From positions 10,786,586 through 10,850,585 of the forward strand of contig NC_019860.2 of assembly GCF_002234675.1 (NCBI RefSeq): a stretch of DNA of 64,000 nucleotides, given 5' to 3'. The stretch is from Oryzias latipes (taxonomy: Eukaryota > Chordata > Actinopteri > Beloniformes > Adrianichthyidae). Position 1 is the first letter of the stretch; each line of letters opens with the position of its first letter. The notes under the pieces were generated by a model. It worked only from the letters and a program-made list of their open reading frames with translations. It had not been told where the DNA came from and searched no databases. Positions 25,887 to 38,618 of the stretch are shown here, piece by piece. Made by a program: the position numbers and the translations under genes.

Positions 25887-25975
25887 CTAGGGATGCAACG
25901 GATCATGGCGGAACCGTGATCCCTACGGATCACTAGCCACGGTTGTGCACACACGTGTGCCATGGATTGCACCCC
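25887..25975. repeat. Remnant of a TAGGGATGCAACGGATCA family
   Basis: Starts TAGGGATGCAACGGATCATG, a hAT-like terminus, with an inverted GATCCCTACGGATCA motif nearby. The other end is not found. Confidence 0.4.
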
Positions 25976-27676
25976 AACGCCAACAGTCCCGCCCACAAAG
26001 CATAGGTGGGTTTTTTCTTTAATTCTGCTGACTGGACCTTTATCACAACACACAGTCCTGGTTCCCCTGAAGAAATGCTTGTAGAGCTAGTAAAAAAAAA
26101 AAAAAACGAACATATTTTGTTGTGGTTCTTTGAAGGAAGGAGAACTCCACACACAGTTCAAAAGGCTTCAAAAGGTCCTGGAATTTCCCGAAGAATCTTA
26201 CTCTGACATTGATTCATATTTACAAGATCATGAGGATTTGATGAAATCAAACTGGAATCGCATTTTCTCCTCCATATTTAGTTCTAACATTTATTTTTTT
26301 CCCATATAGGGAACAAACTAAGATTATCTTTATCTGAATCAAACATTCTGGTGTTGTTGCCTTCTTCAGGGTCTTTGCTCAGACGTCTCCTCCTAAGCTG
26401 AGTTACGCGACAAGAGAAGAGTTCTACTCATAGTACTACATTTTTCAATGAGGTTTTTTTTGCTCTCCAGAGAAACACCCATGATATCCCTCAAAGGGTC
26501 TACCAGTACCTTATTATTTATTCAGTCAATGGAGTTGATCTTTACTTTTCTTGACTTTTACAATCCGCTTTAATATAACGTACCATTGTTTTAAAAAAGT
26601 TTGACTTTTTCAATTTAAATCCCTAAATGAGTCTCATAACTAAAGTTGGCTTTTAATGACAATTGTTTGCTTTTAAAATGGTCCTAGATCTATTACTGTT
26701 ATTTTATCATCCATCATGAAGGTTGGCACTTCATTTATTTGCAGGTTAATAATGTGTCTTTTTGACAGAATTTGTTGGCTTTCTTGTCTATTTGTTGTTT
26801 CAGAATGCCCATGACAGGCCTCCTTTGTTTTCCTTGAATCTTTTGACCTGCCAGCTCTGTTACTTGTCTGTTTTCTTTGTGTGGAATGTTGTCTCTGCCA
26901 CCTCAACATTAGTGAGTCCTCCTGTTAAAACCAGTTTTTCTGTCACTTATTTGGCTCTGTGACCGGTTTGCATTTCCACTTTTTAATTGTGCTTCAGTCT
27001 GGTTTCTTTGGTATTGTTTCTTTTTTGGATACATGTTGATCATTTGGTATTTTATTGGTATTTTATTGACTCAAATTTCATTCTGATTTTTTTTCTTTTT
27101 ATTTGTTGTCTCTTCAGGAGCTTGGTGGTCTGATTGTGCATGAACTTTTTTGAGTTTCTGAGTTTATACTTTTGATTGTTTTAACTCTTATCCTTTCTAT
27201 TTTAGACGAGCTTTTCTTGTGTAAACATTTTTGTTTGGCATTTCTTTTGCGACAGGATTTTCTATTTCTAAACTTGGTAGTGTGTTATGTCTGACGTATT
27301 TGTATATTTGGTTAAACCTAAGAATTTGTTTGTGATGCACACCCTTCATTGGTAGCCTTAGTATTATATGACTTAATCTTGTCCATAACTTTTTTTGTTT
27401 TTTTTACCTCCACCTGGAAAGATAAAAAAAAGGAGCCACAACAAGTGTATTAAAAATTCTAGAATACAATACAAAAAGGAGGATGTATATTAACACCTTT
27501 GTTTTTTTAATTTTACCATAATAGGGAAGTACCACATTTTGCATTTCCATAAAGACTATTAAAGGCAGGTTGCAACAGGTAGTAATCCACCTTGGATCCC
27601 ATGTTAAAAGTTACATTTCCGACCTGAAGTAAACTTTTTTACAGTCTGGTTTCAAGTATTATTATTTTTTTTAATG
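25976..27676. other. agap1 intron, T-rich, no gene recognised
   Basis: The + strand is T-rich for long stretches, especially 26,700-27,400. I see only accidental open frames. Confidence 0.35.
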
Positions 27677-27678
27677 TA

Positions 27679-28115
27679 CAGTGGTCCATCACTATATTGT
27701 GGTTCAGCTTTTGTTTTTCTTACTGTTTCTGGGATTTTGTTAAGTGCAATTTTGCAGACTTTTTAAAATTTTGATTTTAAACACCTTTTGTTCTTCATTC
27801 TGGTTTAGAGGAGACTGTGCCGTGTCTACTCTCAAGAATGCTTTCAGTTTGCCAAATTTACATACATCTTCAGTCGTGATCAGATCTTTGTCTTCATTCT
27901 ACTATATTTCATGTATTTTTCTGCAAAGGTTTGAACTTTGAGAGTTTAAATGAGAGAGACAGTGTGAAAATGTTCATGTCTGTCTGGGGAAAAGTGTGGA
28001 AAGTGTGTAGTGAGGGACTTTAAAGCCTTAAAACATCTGTAATCCTACTTTGGAGATTTCACTTATTGCAGGTTATTTCTGGAACGTAACCCCCATGAGA
28101 AACGAGGGAACACTG
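27679..28115. mobile_element. Tc1/mariner pogo-type MITE with TA duplication
   Basis: 437 bp with ends CAGTGGTCCATCACTATAT and, reversed, CAGTGTTCCCTCGTTTCTC, flanked by TA at 27,677 and 28,116. The right end has the same GGAACGTAACCCCC motif as the copy at 46,533. Confidence 0.85.
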
Positions 28116-28492
28116 TACACTACTGCATTTTTCTAAGTATAAGTTGCGGGTTTTTTTGCATACTATGGCTCGATTTTCAAATAATAAATGCAAACAACCG
28201 CTAGAGGGCGATGTAGTGTGTATCAGTATTTGCTACTGACAGCAATGCAGAAGAAGAAGGGCCGCTTACACAGGGCTTGGTGGAATTGTTCCAAAGTGAC
28301 ACAGAGTATAAAGAAATGACTTGTAAGCATGTTCTTTAGTTTAGGGTTTTTGGAATAACTGTTATTATTATTATTATTATTATTTTGTTTATATTATTAT
28401 TATTGTGCATTTTTTTTAGCTTCTATGGCTTGTACTCCAGAGCGGCATTTACTATTTACGATAACTTTGGTGGGTATTTCATATTTAGGAGG

Positions 28493-29647
28493 TAGGGTTG
28501 TGCCGATGGACGATATCATCGTCCATCGTGATGGGTGACTGACATCCCGATGGAGAGACCACCATCGTGATGCCACGCCCCCGCCACGTTGCGCGTCGAC
28601 ACCATAAGCCGCGGTTACATGTACAAAATATTCTGATGGGATCAATAGTCGGATTAGAATCCAACCGTGTACATGGGCCCAGAAAAATGTTTTCAGAATA
28701 TAAAAACGTTCACTAAGGTCACAATTTCGGTCGGAATAAATCATTCGCACACGCGCAGTATTCGCACATGCGCAGTTTGAAAACCGGAAGAGGATACAAC
28801 TTCCGCCGAGCGGCTTTTTTTCCAAACTTTATTGAAGGTAACAATTCAATACAAAACGATAACAGCGCCGAGCGGCTATATGCATTGACATGTCAGCTCG
28901 GTAAAATACGAGACGATCTTCTAAACGTGCTTTTAATAATGTTACGGTTATTATGAAACACCTGTTCGCTCATCATTTGAATTTTAATCCGTGTGGTCAG
29001 TGCTTTTTCTGAACGTAGCCAGGATTAGCAGTATGCTAACACGGGCTAACAACATTAGCTTTGGGTGGCGCTGCATCCTGTGAATAACATCAGCCTTTAT
29101 TTAGTCGGGACACGACTGGAAACACAAATCCGCGTGATTGATTGAATGTTTTCTAAGGACTGAGCGACATTTCTGCTTTGAAGCTCAAACCGCTGTGTGT
29201 GCTGACGATCCGAGCTGTGCTCAGACACACACTTTTAGACCCGGTTCTGAGTTTGATAGCTCGTACCCCTAGAGCTGCGGGACGGATCGCAGTCTTAAAT
29301 CTCCCACACATACCGCTCATGTACCCCCCCCCCCCTCCCATCAAACATAAAGCTGTAAATCCGCCCTCCGCCGGTCCACTTCGCTAGTTAAGTGCGGGAG
29401 CGGACCACTTCTTTTCTATTTTGCTTGTTACTTTTTCTGTAAAAGTCACTTCCCTCAGTTTATACTGGATCATCACGGATTAACCATTAGTTGGGAAATA
29501 AAAGGAAAAAAGCAAAATAACGAATAGCAGTTATATAAGAACGAAAAATGTAAAAATACCCCCCCCCCCCAACGATGTCATCGTCCATCCCGATGGTTGA
29601 CAGCAAACATCGTCAACGGCCAAATTAGGGGACATCGCCCAACCCTA
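28493..29647. mobile_element. Non-autonomous hAT element with exact 8-bp TSD
   Basis: 1155 bp. The ends are TAGGGTTGTGCCGATGG and, reversed, TAGGGTTGGGCGATGTC, with subterminal ATCATCGTCCATC repeats. The exact duplication TTAGGAGG is at 28485-28492 and 29648-29655. The interior holds CpG-rich sequence and a C10 run but no transposase. Confidence 0.93.
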
Positions 29648-29655
29648 TTAGGAGG

Positions 29656-30778
29656 CCTTTTATTTTGATATGCTAGTAGGCTTTACTCAACAAAGCCTCA
29701 AACTTCACTTTGTTCCCACTTAATCACATTTTTTAGAACCTAGCAGTGTAAATACGTTTATAATTTGAACATTATAATCAAAGCTTCAGCACTTATGTAG
29801 TTTGTTTTTAAATTTGGATTCAAATATCCAGCTGAAACAGAATCGGAGCATGCTTTTGCAAGCAGGCGGCAAGGACATGGGTTCTGGGCTGGGATTGGGA
29901 GGACTACCCCATTCCTTACGTAATTGCAAGTGTGTAGCTGATTGACAGCAGCTAACAGACTCTCAGCAATGCTTTTAAGCAGCATTTTCAGCGATTGCAT
30001 AACGGCCTGTCTTTGAAAATCTCGCTTTGATTTGTGCACCCTTTTGTTCCTCCACCCTCCCCCACACTTCCGTCCACTTCTAACCCGTTCCCGGCTGACC
30101 ACTGGCAGGCAAAACGTCATGTTCCCTCTCTGCAGTGTGCAGGGATGTTCTCCTGCAGGCTGTCTTTATTATCTCAGATGTAGGAGGTGAGTCATCGGCA
30201 GGATGCCGAGTTCAGAGCGCTCAGTGGAAGCCGGGCCCAGGTCATTAACGTTTGCATTTCATGTAGAGTGTCTGGAAAGTGCCATTTCTGACTCTGCCTT
30301 TTTCTTTGTTAAAGTTTCTTTTTAATGTAAAAAAAAAAGCTGAGAGTTTTCTTACTATATCCATTTTAAATTTAGATTTTTGGGACCATGCATTGGTCCC
30401 AAAAACACATTGGGACACACATTGGGACCATGCAAGGTGAAGTAAAGCTGGGGCTCATGGGTAATGTTGTTAAATAAGCGGCAGAAATGAAGGGTCCTCT
30501 CAGGAAGTGGAAATGGGAGAGGAGGCCTGTTGTTCTGAGGAAGAGTGTTGGGGAAAAAAAGTATAATTTTAGAGGAGAAAAGTTAGAGTAAAAGGTGCAA
30601 CGAGGCGTCATTATCAGAAATTAAAGGACGCTTCAGCTGAGTCCATTCATTTCTGAGGATGGACATCTTGAAGGGCATGGTCCCACTTACACCATGGTCA
30701 CTTAAGTAAGAAATAAATATCACATCAATTGTGAGTAATTTAATCTTTTTAAAATATTTTTCACAAGAAGCAGATACA
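29656..30778. other. agap1 intron, no element recognised
   Basis: No recognised gene. A short TGGGACCA/TGGTCCCA inverted motif lies near 30,380-30,435. Confidence 0.35.
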
Positions 30779-31157
30779 GGTGTGTCTAAATTCGAGGGCC
30801 ACATCCTTGAATGGCCGCGGCCTTCCCGGGCGGCGTTGGCCGGGTCCAGCCAATCCATTTTCGAATGTCCTGTCGCCTAGCAAAGGACAGAGAGGAGTAG
30901 TGAACCAGGCATGGAGCTCAAAAATTTCCTGGCTTACTTTATCCAACTTGGTGTTCGGCGCCAATGCAACTTGGGATATGGGCAGCATATGAGGATACAC
31001 CAGATCAATTCTTTAAATTGGGAAAAAGAAGGCCGCATTTGTTGGCCGTACTTGGAAGGAGTCGTTGAATTTGGACGGCACTTGTCGTTGCGCTGTGACG
31101 TAAGCAGCTAACAAATCCAGCCCAGGAAGAACGCAGCCCTCCAATTTGGACACACCC
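30779..31157. mobile_element. MITE family E copy
   Basis: The left end GGTGTGTCTAAATTCGAGGG mirrors the right end CCTCCAATTTGGACACACC. The interior (GGATACACCAGATCAAT and AAGAAGGCCGCATTTGTTGG) matches the copy at 47,668. Target duplication not resolved. Confidence 0.75.
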
Positions 31158-31219
31158 CATGTGATACTTGTTGTCATGGTAACGGCTACCTAGCCAAGAC
31201 TTTGCTCTGCAGCAGCTGA

Positions 31220-31330
31220 TGCATGTGACATGTTGGTGATGCAAAGCATCATTTCAGAGGGAAAGTTCACTGCTTATTACTGCTTCTTTTTGACCAGATC
31301 ATGAAGCAAAAGTAGGTTTCAAAGAAACAC
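31220..31330 (-). repeat. Repeat family D, reversed partial copy
   Basis: Contains ATGCAAAGCATCATTTCAGA followed by GGAAAGTTCACTGCTTATTA and ATCATGAAGCAAAAGT, the reverse of the left part of the 37,190 copy. Confidence 0.55.
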
Positions 31331-31511
31331 AGTTTCCTAGGCAGCTTTTATTGTGTTTCCTAGCAACAGTGATGCAATATTAGGGTAGGTAAAGTGGAAT
31401 TTCCTAGTTTAAAATGTCGTCATTAAGGAGTTCATGATTCTATATTTTAGGGTTTTTGTCATAAAAAATAGTATAATATCAAACATAGATTTTGTTTCAT
31501 TGCTTCTTTTG

Positions 31512-31723
31512 TAGGGGTGTAACAATTGATTGACTTATTCGATGAATCACTTTCTATTCCTACGATCCAACCAGATCGATCTGTCTGAGGCAAGATGTAA
31601 ATCCAAAGTCACTAATTTGGATCAAATCGGATCGTTCAGAATGAACCAATATGGACTATGAATCATATTGTCAACTACAAATTATGATATGAATTGTTGT
31701 TAAAACGAATTGTTACACGCCTA
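31512..31723. mobile_element. hAT-type MITE with exact 8-bp TSD
   Basis: 212 bp, with TAGGGGTGTAACAATTG at the left and, reversed, TAGGCGTGTAACAATTC at the right. The exact duplication TTCTTTTG is at 31504-31511 and 31724-31731. Confidence 0.93.
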
Positions 31724-32115
31724 TTCTTTTGCTTTGATTGACAAATTTCCATTGTCCTGTTTTGCCCTGTTTCCACTCAGCGGTACGGTCCAGACCTGTT
31801 CAGACCAGTCTAGTATTTTGAGCATGTCCTTTATAAACTGTACCATTTTTTTGGCCCCCGTTGCTTGTAAGTCTATAGAAACGTGGAACGGACCGATTTG
31901 GGCAGAGCTACTGTTGAAACCTGTTGATTGGCTGAAGGTCATTACAACAAAAGAAAGCTCCAAGAAAACACCTGTATCTCTCTTTGCTGTCCGCAATCTT
32001 CTCTAAAACGAACTTAAATACTCTGTATATATAGCTTCATCTCGCATGCAGCGGGACCGTCCAACCTTGAGTGGAAACGCTCACCTGAATTTGCTCGACC
32101 TTCTTAACATTTGCG

Positions 32116-32382
32116 CGGGGTGCAGCGGTAGGGTGGTTGACCCATGATCGTAAGATTGCAGGTTCGATTCCTGCCTCGCACGCCCATGAGTCGATGTATC
32201 CTTGGGCAAGACCCTGAACCCCACCTTGCCTCTGGTGGGAGGTTGGCGCCAGTGTTCGGCAGCAGAGCCGCCACCAGTGTGTGAATGTGTGTGTGTGATT
32301 GGGTGAATGGGTCTGTGACTGGAAAGCGTTTGGGCCTTGTAGGTAGAGAAGCGCTATATAAGTATACGCTATTTACCATTTA
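32116..32382 (+). mobile_element. tRNA-derived SINE
   Basis: The head carries a tRNA-like pol III promoter: an A-box-like GTGCAGCGGTAGGGTGGTTG and a perfect B-box core GGTTCGATTCC. The body includes CCCCACCTTGCCTCTGGTGG and the tail AAGCGCTATATAAGTATACG, ending ATTTACCATTT. The copy at 42,151 is about 90% identical by eye. It is a retroposon, not a functional tRNA. Confidence 0.88.
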
Positions 32383-33572
32383 ATTGGACCGTACCGTACA
32401 GGACCATACTGCTCAGTAGAAATGAGGCTTTTATTTTGTTGCCTTGACATTGTTTTTCATGAATCTCATTTCTGCTTCTGTTCTTGTTGTTGTGGACCTC
32501 TGAAGTAGGTTTACTGCAGATAATTCAATCTTGCCACAAGATCTGTGATTCAACTCTAGACAAACTCTCCCTTTTGTCCCCGGCTCAGATGGACCTTTTT
32601 TCATGTTGGTGAAACTGAGCAGGAGACAAGTATCAGCAGCAAAAAACTAAAGAACTGTCCAGATGTTGTTTGTTGTCATCAGAGACGCATACTTCTCGCT
32701 GTGTTTCAAACCTCGATGTTGCTCCAGGCGGGTCTTCTTTTCATTCACGGTTCATGAAAGCTTCAGTGGGACGAAATTGAATATTTGACACAAACCTCTG
32801 AAACATCAACTACAGTCTTGGAAAGTTCATATTTTCATGTCATGTAGGAAACGTCACCCCCATCCCTGATGGGGGATGTTGGGATTTTTCCAGCATTTTC
32901 TAATTGGCCTCAGCTGAGGCAGAGTCATCTGTGTATGAGGAAGTTAAAAATACCCCAATGGAGCATCCATCCCTGTGTCCGCATGTGATGCAGGATCTCT
33001 GGGTAAACCCTGAGCTCTGGCTGCAGGCGTTATATTAACCTCCACCCCCCTCTCCCTATGTGCAGAATGACCACATGACTACACTCAAACGCAGGTTCAT
33101 ACAGATCAGAGAAAGCTTTTCATTTTAATGGAAGATGATTCATCATCTAAGCTTCAGCTGCATTTTCACTATGAGCCCTAATGCTTTCAGTTTCGGGATG
33201 CTAATGTTGATGAGAGGAAAAATCCTGCAGGAGATGATATGTTTGTCCTCTATCACTACTCTGTGGTATCCTTTCATCCTGCAGTCTGACTTTCTCCTCT
33301 CTGATCTTGGCACCTGCAGGTGTGGAAGGTGGTATCTGGACCCCAGCATCTCGGTCCGCTACCGAACTCGCCCTTCTGTTTCAGGACAGGCAGATTAAAG
33401 GAGGGCTTTAATCTATGTCACTGCAAAAAAACAAACCGTGCTGAGGGTTTGTTTTCTATAAATCCCTTTGTGAGGTCGGATTAGACCCGGAGGATCCTGG
33501 GTAACTGTTGGAACACAGCTGTGAAGACTGTCCATCCGAATCGCATTAGCGAATATACACAAAATCATGACA
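32383..33572. other. agap1 intron, no element recognised
   Basis: About 1.2 kb without a clear repeat boundary or gene. Confidence 0.4.
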
Positions 33573-33580
33573 ACATAAGC

Positions 33581-34692
33581 CAGGGGTCGGGAACCTTTTT
33601 GGCCAAGAGAGCCATAAACGCCACATATTTTTAAATGTAATTTCAAAAGAGCCATACAATAATGTAGTGTCCCTTTCCCACACTGAGGCACGGAGACTTA
33701 ACCTCTTTTAGGGTTCTCTATTCTGGTTACTGCAGACCACAACAAACGCCGTACAATTAATTCAGCAACTCCTCAATCTCTCCCACAGAGACGAGAGAGA
33801 GCGCTTCTCCCAACTTTATATTCGCTCCTGCCGCTCCAGCCCTCCCATTTCCCTTATTCGGCCCATAGCTGAACCCCATTGGTCCAAACTACCTAACAAC
33901 AGGCTGAGCGACAGAACTGAGAGCCAATCAGATCTCTGCTTGATGCGTTTAAGGAACTCCAGAACTTTTAACGCGGCCCAACAGCCAAGTTAAACTCAGT
34001 CCGCGACAATATGATTAAAACTAAATATACAAATGAATGTGTGTATTTGATGTAAATTCAACACTTTTAAAGTACAATAAGTCTGTGGATTCTTTTTAAT
34101 AACATTGTTATTCTGTTGCTAATAAATGATGAGTATTTCTCGTGGTAGTTTTGCTGATGGTCTAGTCTGGTTGATACGTGGTGAGTTTCTGCTTCATGCA
34201 GGCGTTGAGACTTTAAACGTGATCGTAGTCTGAATGTTCTGTAGATGTGAGACAGACATGGAGACAAACACACTCTCACACGCTGCAGTGAGTGACGGGC
34301 AGCGGGTTTTACGTTATTACAATCCCTGCGCGGTTCACCTTACTGACCGAGCCCCCCACCCCCTCTGCTTTCATCCTCTAACATCCCGTCCCCGCAACTG
34401 TGCGCTCTTTCTCAGAGACGGGAGCGCACAGTTTTAGGCACGGCAATTCACAGGTTTCCGGCTGGTACAAACTCTGTGAAATAATAGATAATAGTAAAGT
34501 GATAATGCTGGTGTAGATTTTGTTCTCCAAGCACTGCTACTACTGTGCGCCTCTGGCATCGCATCGCGCCAGACAAGGTCTGGTCTAATGAAAAAAAAAA
34601 AAAAAAAGTATAATTAAAGATTTGTCTGCGAGCCACATGTGACCATCAAAAGAGCCATATATGGCTCGCGAGCCATAGGTTCCCGACCCCTG
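33581..34692. mobile_element. Non-autonomous hAT element with exact 8-bp TSD
   Basis: 1112 bp, with ends CAGGGGTCGGGAACCTTTTT and, reversed, CAGGGGTCGGGAACCTATGG and subterminal GAGCCATA motifs. The exact duplication ACATAAGC is at 33573-33580 and 34693-34700. No transposase is visible. Confidence 0.94.
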
Positions 34693-34700
34693 ACATAAGC

Positions 34701-36748
34701 CTTAGTCACAACTGCCTTTATAGGTAGATAGGCAATAAATGGGCAAATCTGGCCTACACGGAATAGCAAGATCACAGACCGCTCGGTGAGCCCGTAGAGC
34801 CACAATGTTAATGCACATTTATTTCTACGGGCATGCTGCGAATGACAGCTCAGATTGGAGTCTTATACAACAGCAAAGGCGAGTAAGGGTGAGACAGGAG
34901 AGATGTAGCCATGTTTTCCACTGTCCCGCTATCCTGTGGACAGCAATAAGGGGCCCATTAATGTGAGCAATTTACATTAGGCTTACGAATACCCTCCCTT
35001 ACCATACGCAGGAAAATCATATGCTACATGGCTAATGCTACGATCACAACGAACATGCGTCAAATTTGCTCTTTTGGCGCACACCAAAATTCACTGGTCG
35101 ACGATTGTCCAATAACGCAGGCCACTTTCAGCAGTACGTCTGTCTTTCTGTGGCCCAGTTTGATGACTGGATGTCCGACTTTAATCTTAGGAAAAAAACG
35201 AATAGTATAATTAGAGGATCTTTTTATTATTGCCTCTGTACAAGTAAGAAAAAGTTCAAGAGAAGAAGGATCAGATTTTTATCCATGTTGGTTTTAGACT
35301 CCAATCGCTGAGTACGTCATCAACACGTCACTAAAGTTCCTGATTGGTTGACGCCATAAAAATTCTTCCAAATGTTCAGATAAAATTTTAGGACTGAAGA
35401 CGTGTAATTTCATATATTTTTTTAACTGTAGCACACACTATTATGCTATATTATAATACTTTATGCAAGTTTGTTTTTGTTATCAAAAAATCTATCAAAA
35501 AATCTGTTTTGTTGTTATACTCTGTAAATACAGTTGCTTCATGAGTTGATTGGGTTTTTTCGGGCGCCGTTTACCTGAGCACAGAGGATGACTATCCTCC
35601 AGGTTAAGAGGAAACTGCGGTTTCTTTGCACGCTGATATGACAGTGAGTCGGTGTGTGTAATTTGTGTTTTCATGAGCTGATGCGTCAGAGGAGGAACTG
35701 CTTTATTCTCTGACAGACGACTAAACCCACAGAGGAACTCTACTGCAGCTCATTTTCACCCAGCGTCTAGTGGAGGCTGACGGGAAATCACAGGAACCGT
35801 TTTCCCACAAAGCCTCACCTGAGACGCTGCAGATCCTCAGAGGATCCCCCAGAAGGAGGAAGAGGGATGTCAAAGCGTCCTGTTTCACGATGCGCCGCGG
35901 CAGCCGGTGGGCCGCTTTTCGTCATGTTTCTGTTTCATGAGAAAGCCGCATGCACGCTCTCTGTTCCTCGATGTGGCAGGCTGTCGGCTGAGCCAAAGAC
36001 GTGCCGTCATCCCACTTCTGCAAATGAATGCCAGCCGCACCTTTACTGAAATGTCCGATTTTCTAGCATCACCATAACCTGGTTGTCTGCCCTCACACTT
36101 TGTTTCAGTTTGATCATATTTAGCCAAACAAAGGCTACAGAGAAGAGTTTTCTCATTTCTTTTGAAAGAAATGGATTTGAGATTTGCTACAAAGCTGCTA
36201 TTGAGACAAAAAACAATATTTTTTTTTACAACTTTAACAACACAGGAATAATTGAAAAGCAGTACATTTTGTAAAAGATTTCACTTTCTTAAATGTGGGC
36301 TGCCTTTGCACACAAGCCACATCTCCTATTTTCCAGATAAGAAGCAGAAGTAAAACTGTCAAAATAAGTGTCTAAAATGATTATAAACAGAACAGTTATG
36401 TGTTTTTTATTCTAGGTCCATCAGCTTTGAACTGTTTTTATATTTATTTTAGCTCTTTTTATTGTTTTCTCGATTAGGGAGGAGAAGTTGCAACTAAAGC
36501 TGTTAATCAGTTGCGTTTTTTTAACACGAGTTAACTATTGACACATTATGCCAATAAGTCAAATTGATCAAACATAGTATGATGGTAATTCAAGGATTTT
36601 TTAAATTTATGTGTTAAGACGAAATGGTAGAAACCATGATTTCAACAAAGCCTGTTCATGTTTGTAAACAGAAATATGAATAAAAAACCATTCTTGTATC
36701 ATAAAAACTCTGGCTATATTTAGTTGAATGCAACAATATACGGTAAAA
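34701..36748. other. agap1 intron, no element recognised
   Basis: About 2 kb with no gene or clear repeat boundary. Short open frames look random. Confidence 0.35.
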
Positions 36749-36935
36749 CAGGGATGTAACAATCGATGAAACGATTTATATCCCTACACTCCAACCAATC
36801 AACCTATACTATCCTAAAATCGTTTCAAAGTGACATAAATCGATTAAATCGAAATGAGGAAAAACCATGTGGATTGGTACACAGTAGGTTGAAGTATGAT
36901 ATGAATCGAATTGTTGCCAAAACGAATCGTGTAAG
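36749..36935. mobile_element. Older hAT-type MITE
   Basis: Begins AGGGATGTAACAATCGATGA and closes near AACGAATCGTGTAAGAC, with an interior (GAATTGTTGCCAAAACGAAT) like the 31,512 element. The ends are eroded. Confidence 0.6.
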
Positions 36936-37189
36936 ACTTTAAAGATGAAAGATAAAACAAAGTCTCTGGTCATAATACCTCAATGTAACTATTATTGTGC
37001 TGGGCTAAAGTCATACCGTCATAACACCAAGACGGTAGGAAAGACGAGCGATTTTAAAGTTTCCTTTAACCAATGTAGTCATTTTGAAGACTGGGATGCA
37101 GCAAAAGAGAAACAGAGAACCGATCACGTGTTTATAAATAATTTCATCATTGAAATGAATTGTTGAAACACATTTAATGATCAGAGGTA

Positions 37190-37570
37190 AGGGTGGATAT
37201 TTCCTGCAATCAAAGCGATCTAGGAAACTACATATAGACTTTGTTTCTTTTAAACAAACTTTTGCTTCATCATCTGGTAGGCGGCAAGAGGTGAACTTCC
37301 TCTCTGAAATGATCTTTTGTGTCACTTAACATGACGTTTAGCATAATAGACCACTGTCCTCTGCTGGTTGGTCCTCATACACCAGCTGCTGTAGAGCGAG
37401 GTTGGAGCAGGCTTGGTAGCCTTTTCCGTGACAATGCGTCACATCGCATATCGAACAGTCTGCTTCTTGTGCAAAGGTCACAGGTCACACCTCTGCGTTA
37501 TCCAATAATTTCTGATAATGGACACCTTGTCAGACATTATCCCTTACTTGTACTCCATTTACAATAGGAA
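37190..37570 (+). repeat. Repeat family D, contiguous copy
   Basis: Contains TCCTGCAATCAAAGCGATCT, GAGGTGAACTTCCTCTCTGA and, at the right, ATTTCTGATAATGGACACC and CATTATCCCTTAC. It shares both blocks with 2,430-3,290. Confidence 0.55.
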
Positions 37571-38075
37571 AAACAATTGTAAACATAAAATGTACCATAT
37601 GATATGTAACAATGCTACCACCAAACAACTATATCTTTGTTGAGATAACTGGATGGCATGACTGATTAAAAACTTGCCATTTCAAGTCTCCTTTCCATAG
37701 TTTGTCTCTGCTTTTTTGAACTATGGTGTCGGCTTTCTGACAGACATTTTTTTTTTTGCTTCTATGGAGAGCGTTGAAGTTAAAAACTCAGCAACAGAAA
37801 GGTTTTTCAACGTGCAATCGTTAAGAGAAATTAAGACAAATTATCAGTGATACAGACTGTTAGTGTTAATGTGGGGAAGTTGATAGCTGTAATTACAAGA
37901 AGAGTTTTGTTGTGTCTACTCTCCTGCAAATGTGAATGCCTCTAAAAGTCACCAAATTTGAAGCTTTATTTATACTAAAACAGCTGATTTGGACAAAGTT
38001 TTTGTCTCAACAATAAACATCTAAAAAGACACAATGCTTTCATTATGTTTATTTTTTGTGTGAAGTTGGACCTCT
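37571..38075. other. agap1 intron, no element recognised
   Basis: No gene or repeat boundary recognised. Confidence 0.35.
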
Positions 38076-38618
38076 GACTGTATATGAGAACTGGACTAAG
38101 CGACCCTTCCCCCCCTTGCGTTCCAAACAGGAAGTACCCACTGGTTCCTGAAAGCCAAAATCCCATAGACTTCTATAGAGAAATAAACAGCTGTTACTCA
38201 AATTTGCCAGACTATTTTTCTTAAACATTGTCTTGCTAATTCAATTTTTTTTCATGACATTATTTCTTAATGGCAAGTTATTGAAGTCATGAACTGACCA
38301 ATCAGCTGCCTTAGTAAAATTATGTGGTGCCTGGTGGCCCCCACCTTGAAAGTTTGATTGACAGATTCTTCTGAGAAACTTTCATCGGAAGGATTGAGGA
38401 CTCCTTCCACAAGCTTACTCATGATTGGTGACAAGAGTTGCCATAGGAATGTTGATTCAGACCGACTTGGACCAATCACTGTGAAGTGACTCCAAGATGG
38501 CAATGTCCGTATCGCAGAAAAATGACAACTGAATTGGCTTCATTTAGCTGGAGCCAGAGGTAAGGCATTTTCTATGGGTGACGTCACACCCGCTCAGTCC
38601 AGTTCTCCATATACAGTC
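38076..38618. mobile_element. DNA transposon-like element with 28-bp inverted ends
   Basis: 543 bp, starting GACTGTATATGAGAACTGGA and ending, reversed, GACTGTATATGGAGAACTGG, so nearly perfect inverted ends of about 28 bp. No transposase and no clear target duplication. The interior repeats the CAAGATGGC and TCTATAG motifs common in fish interspersed repeats. Confidence 0.75.

Noticed and set aside
28400..28825. 141-codon minus-strand frame
   Set aside because: It spans the end of a hAT element with an 8-bp duplication and has no domain.
32116..32185. Possible tRNA gene
   Set aside because: The A and B boxes belong to a SINE head; the same head plus body recurs at 42,151 and no tRNA cloverleaf is evident.
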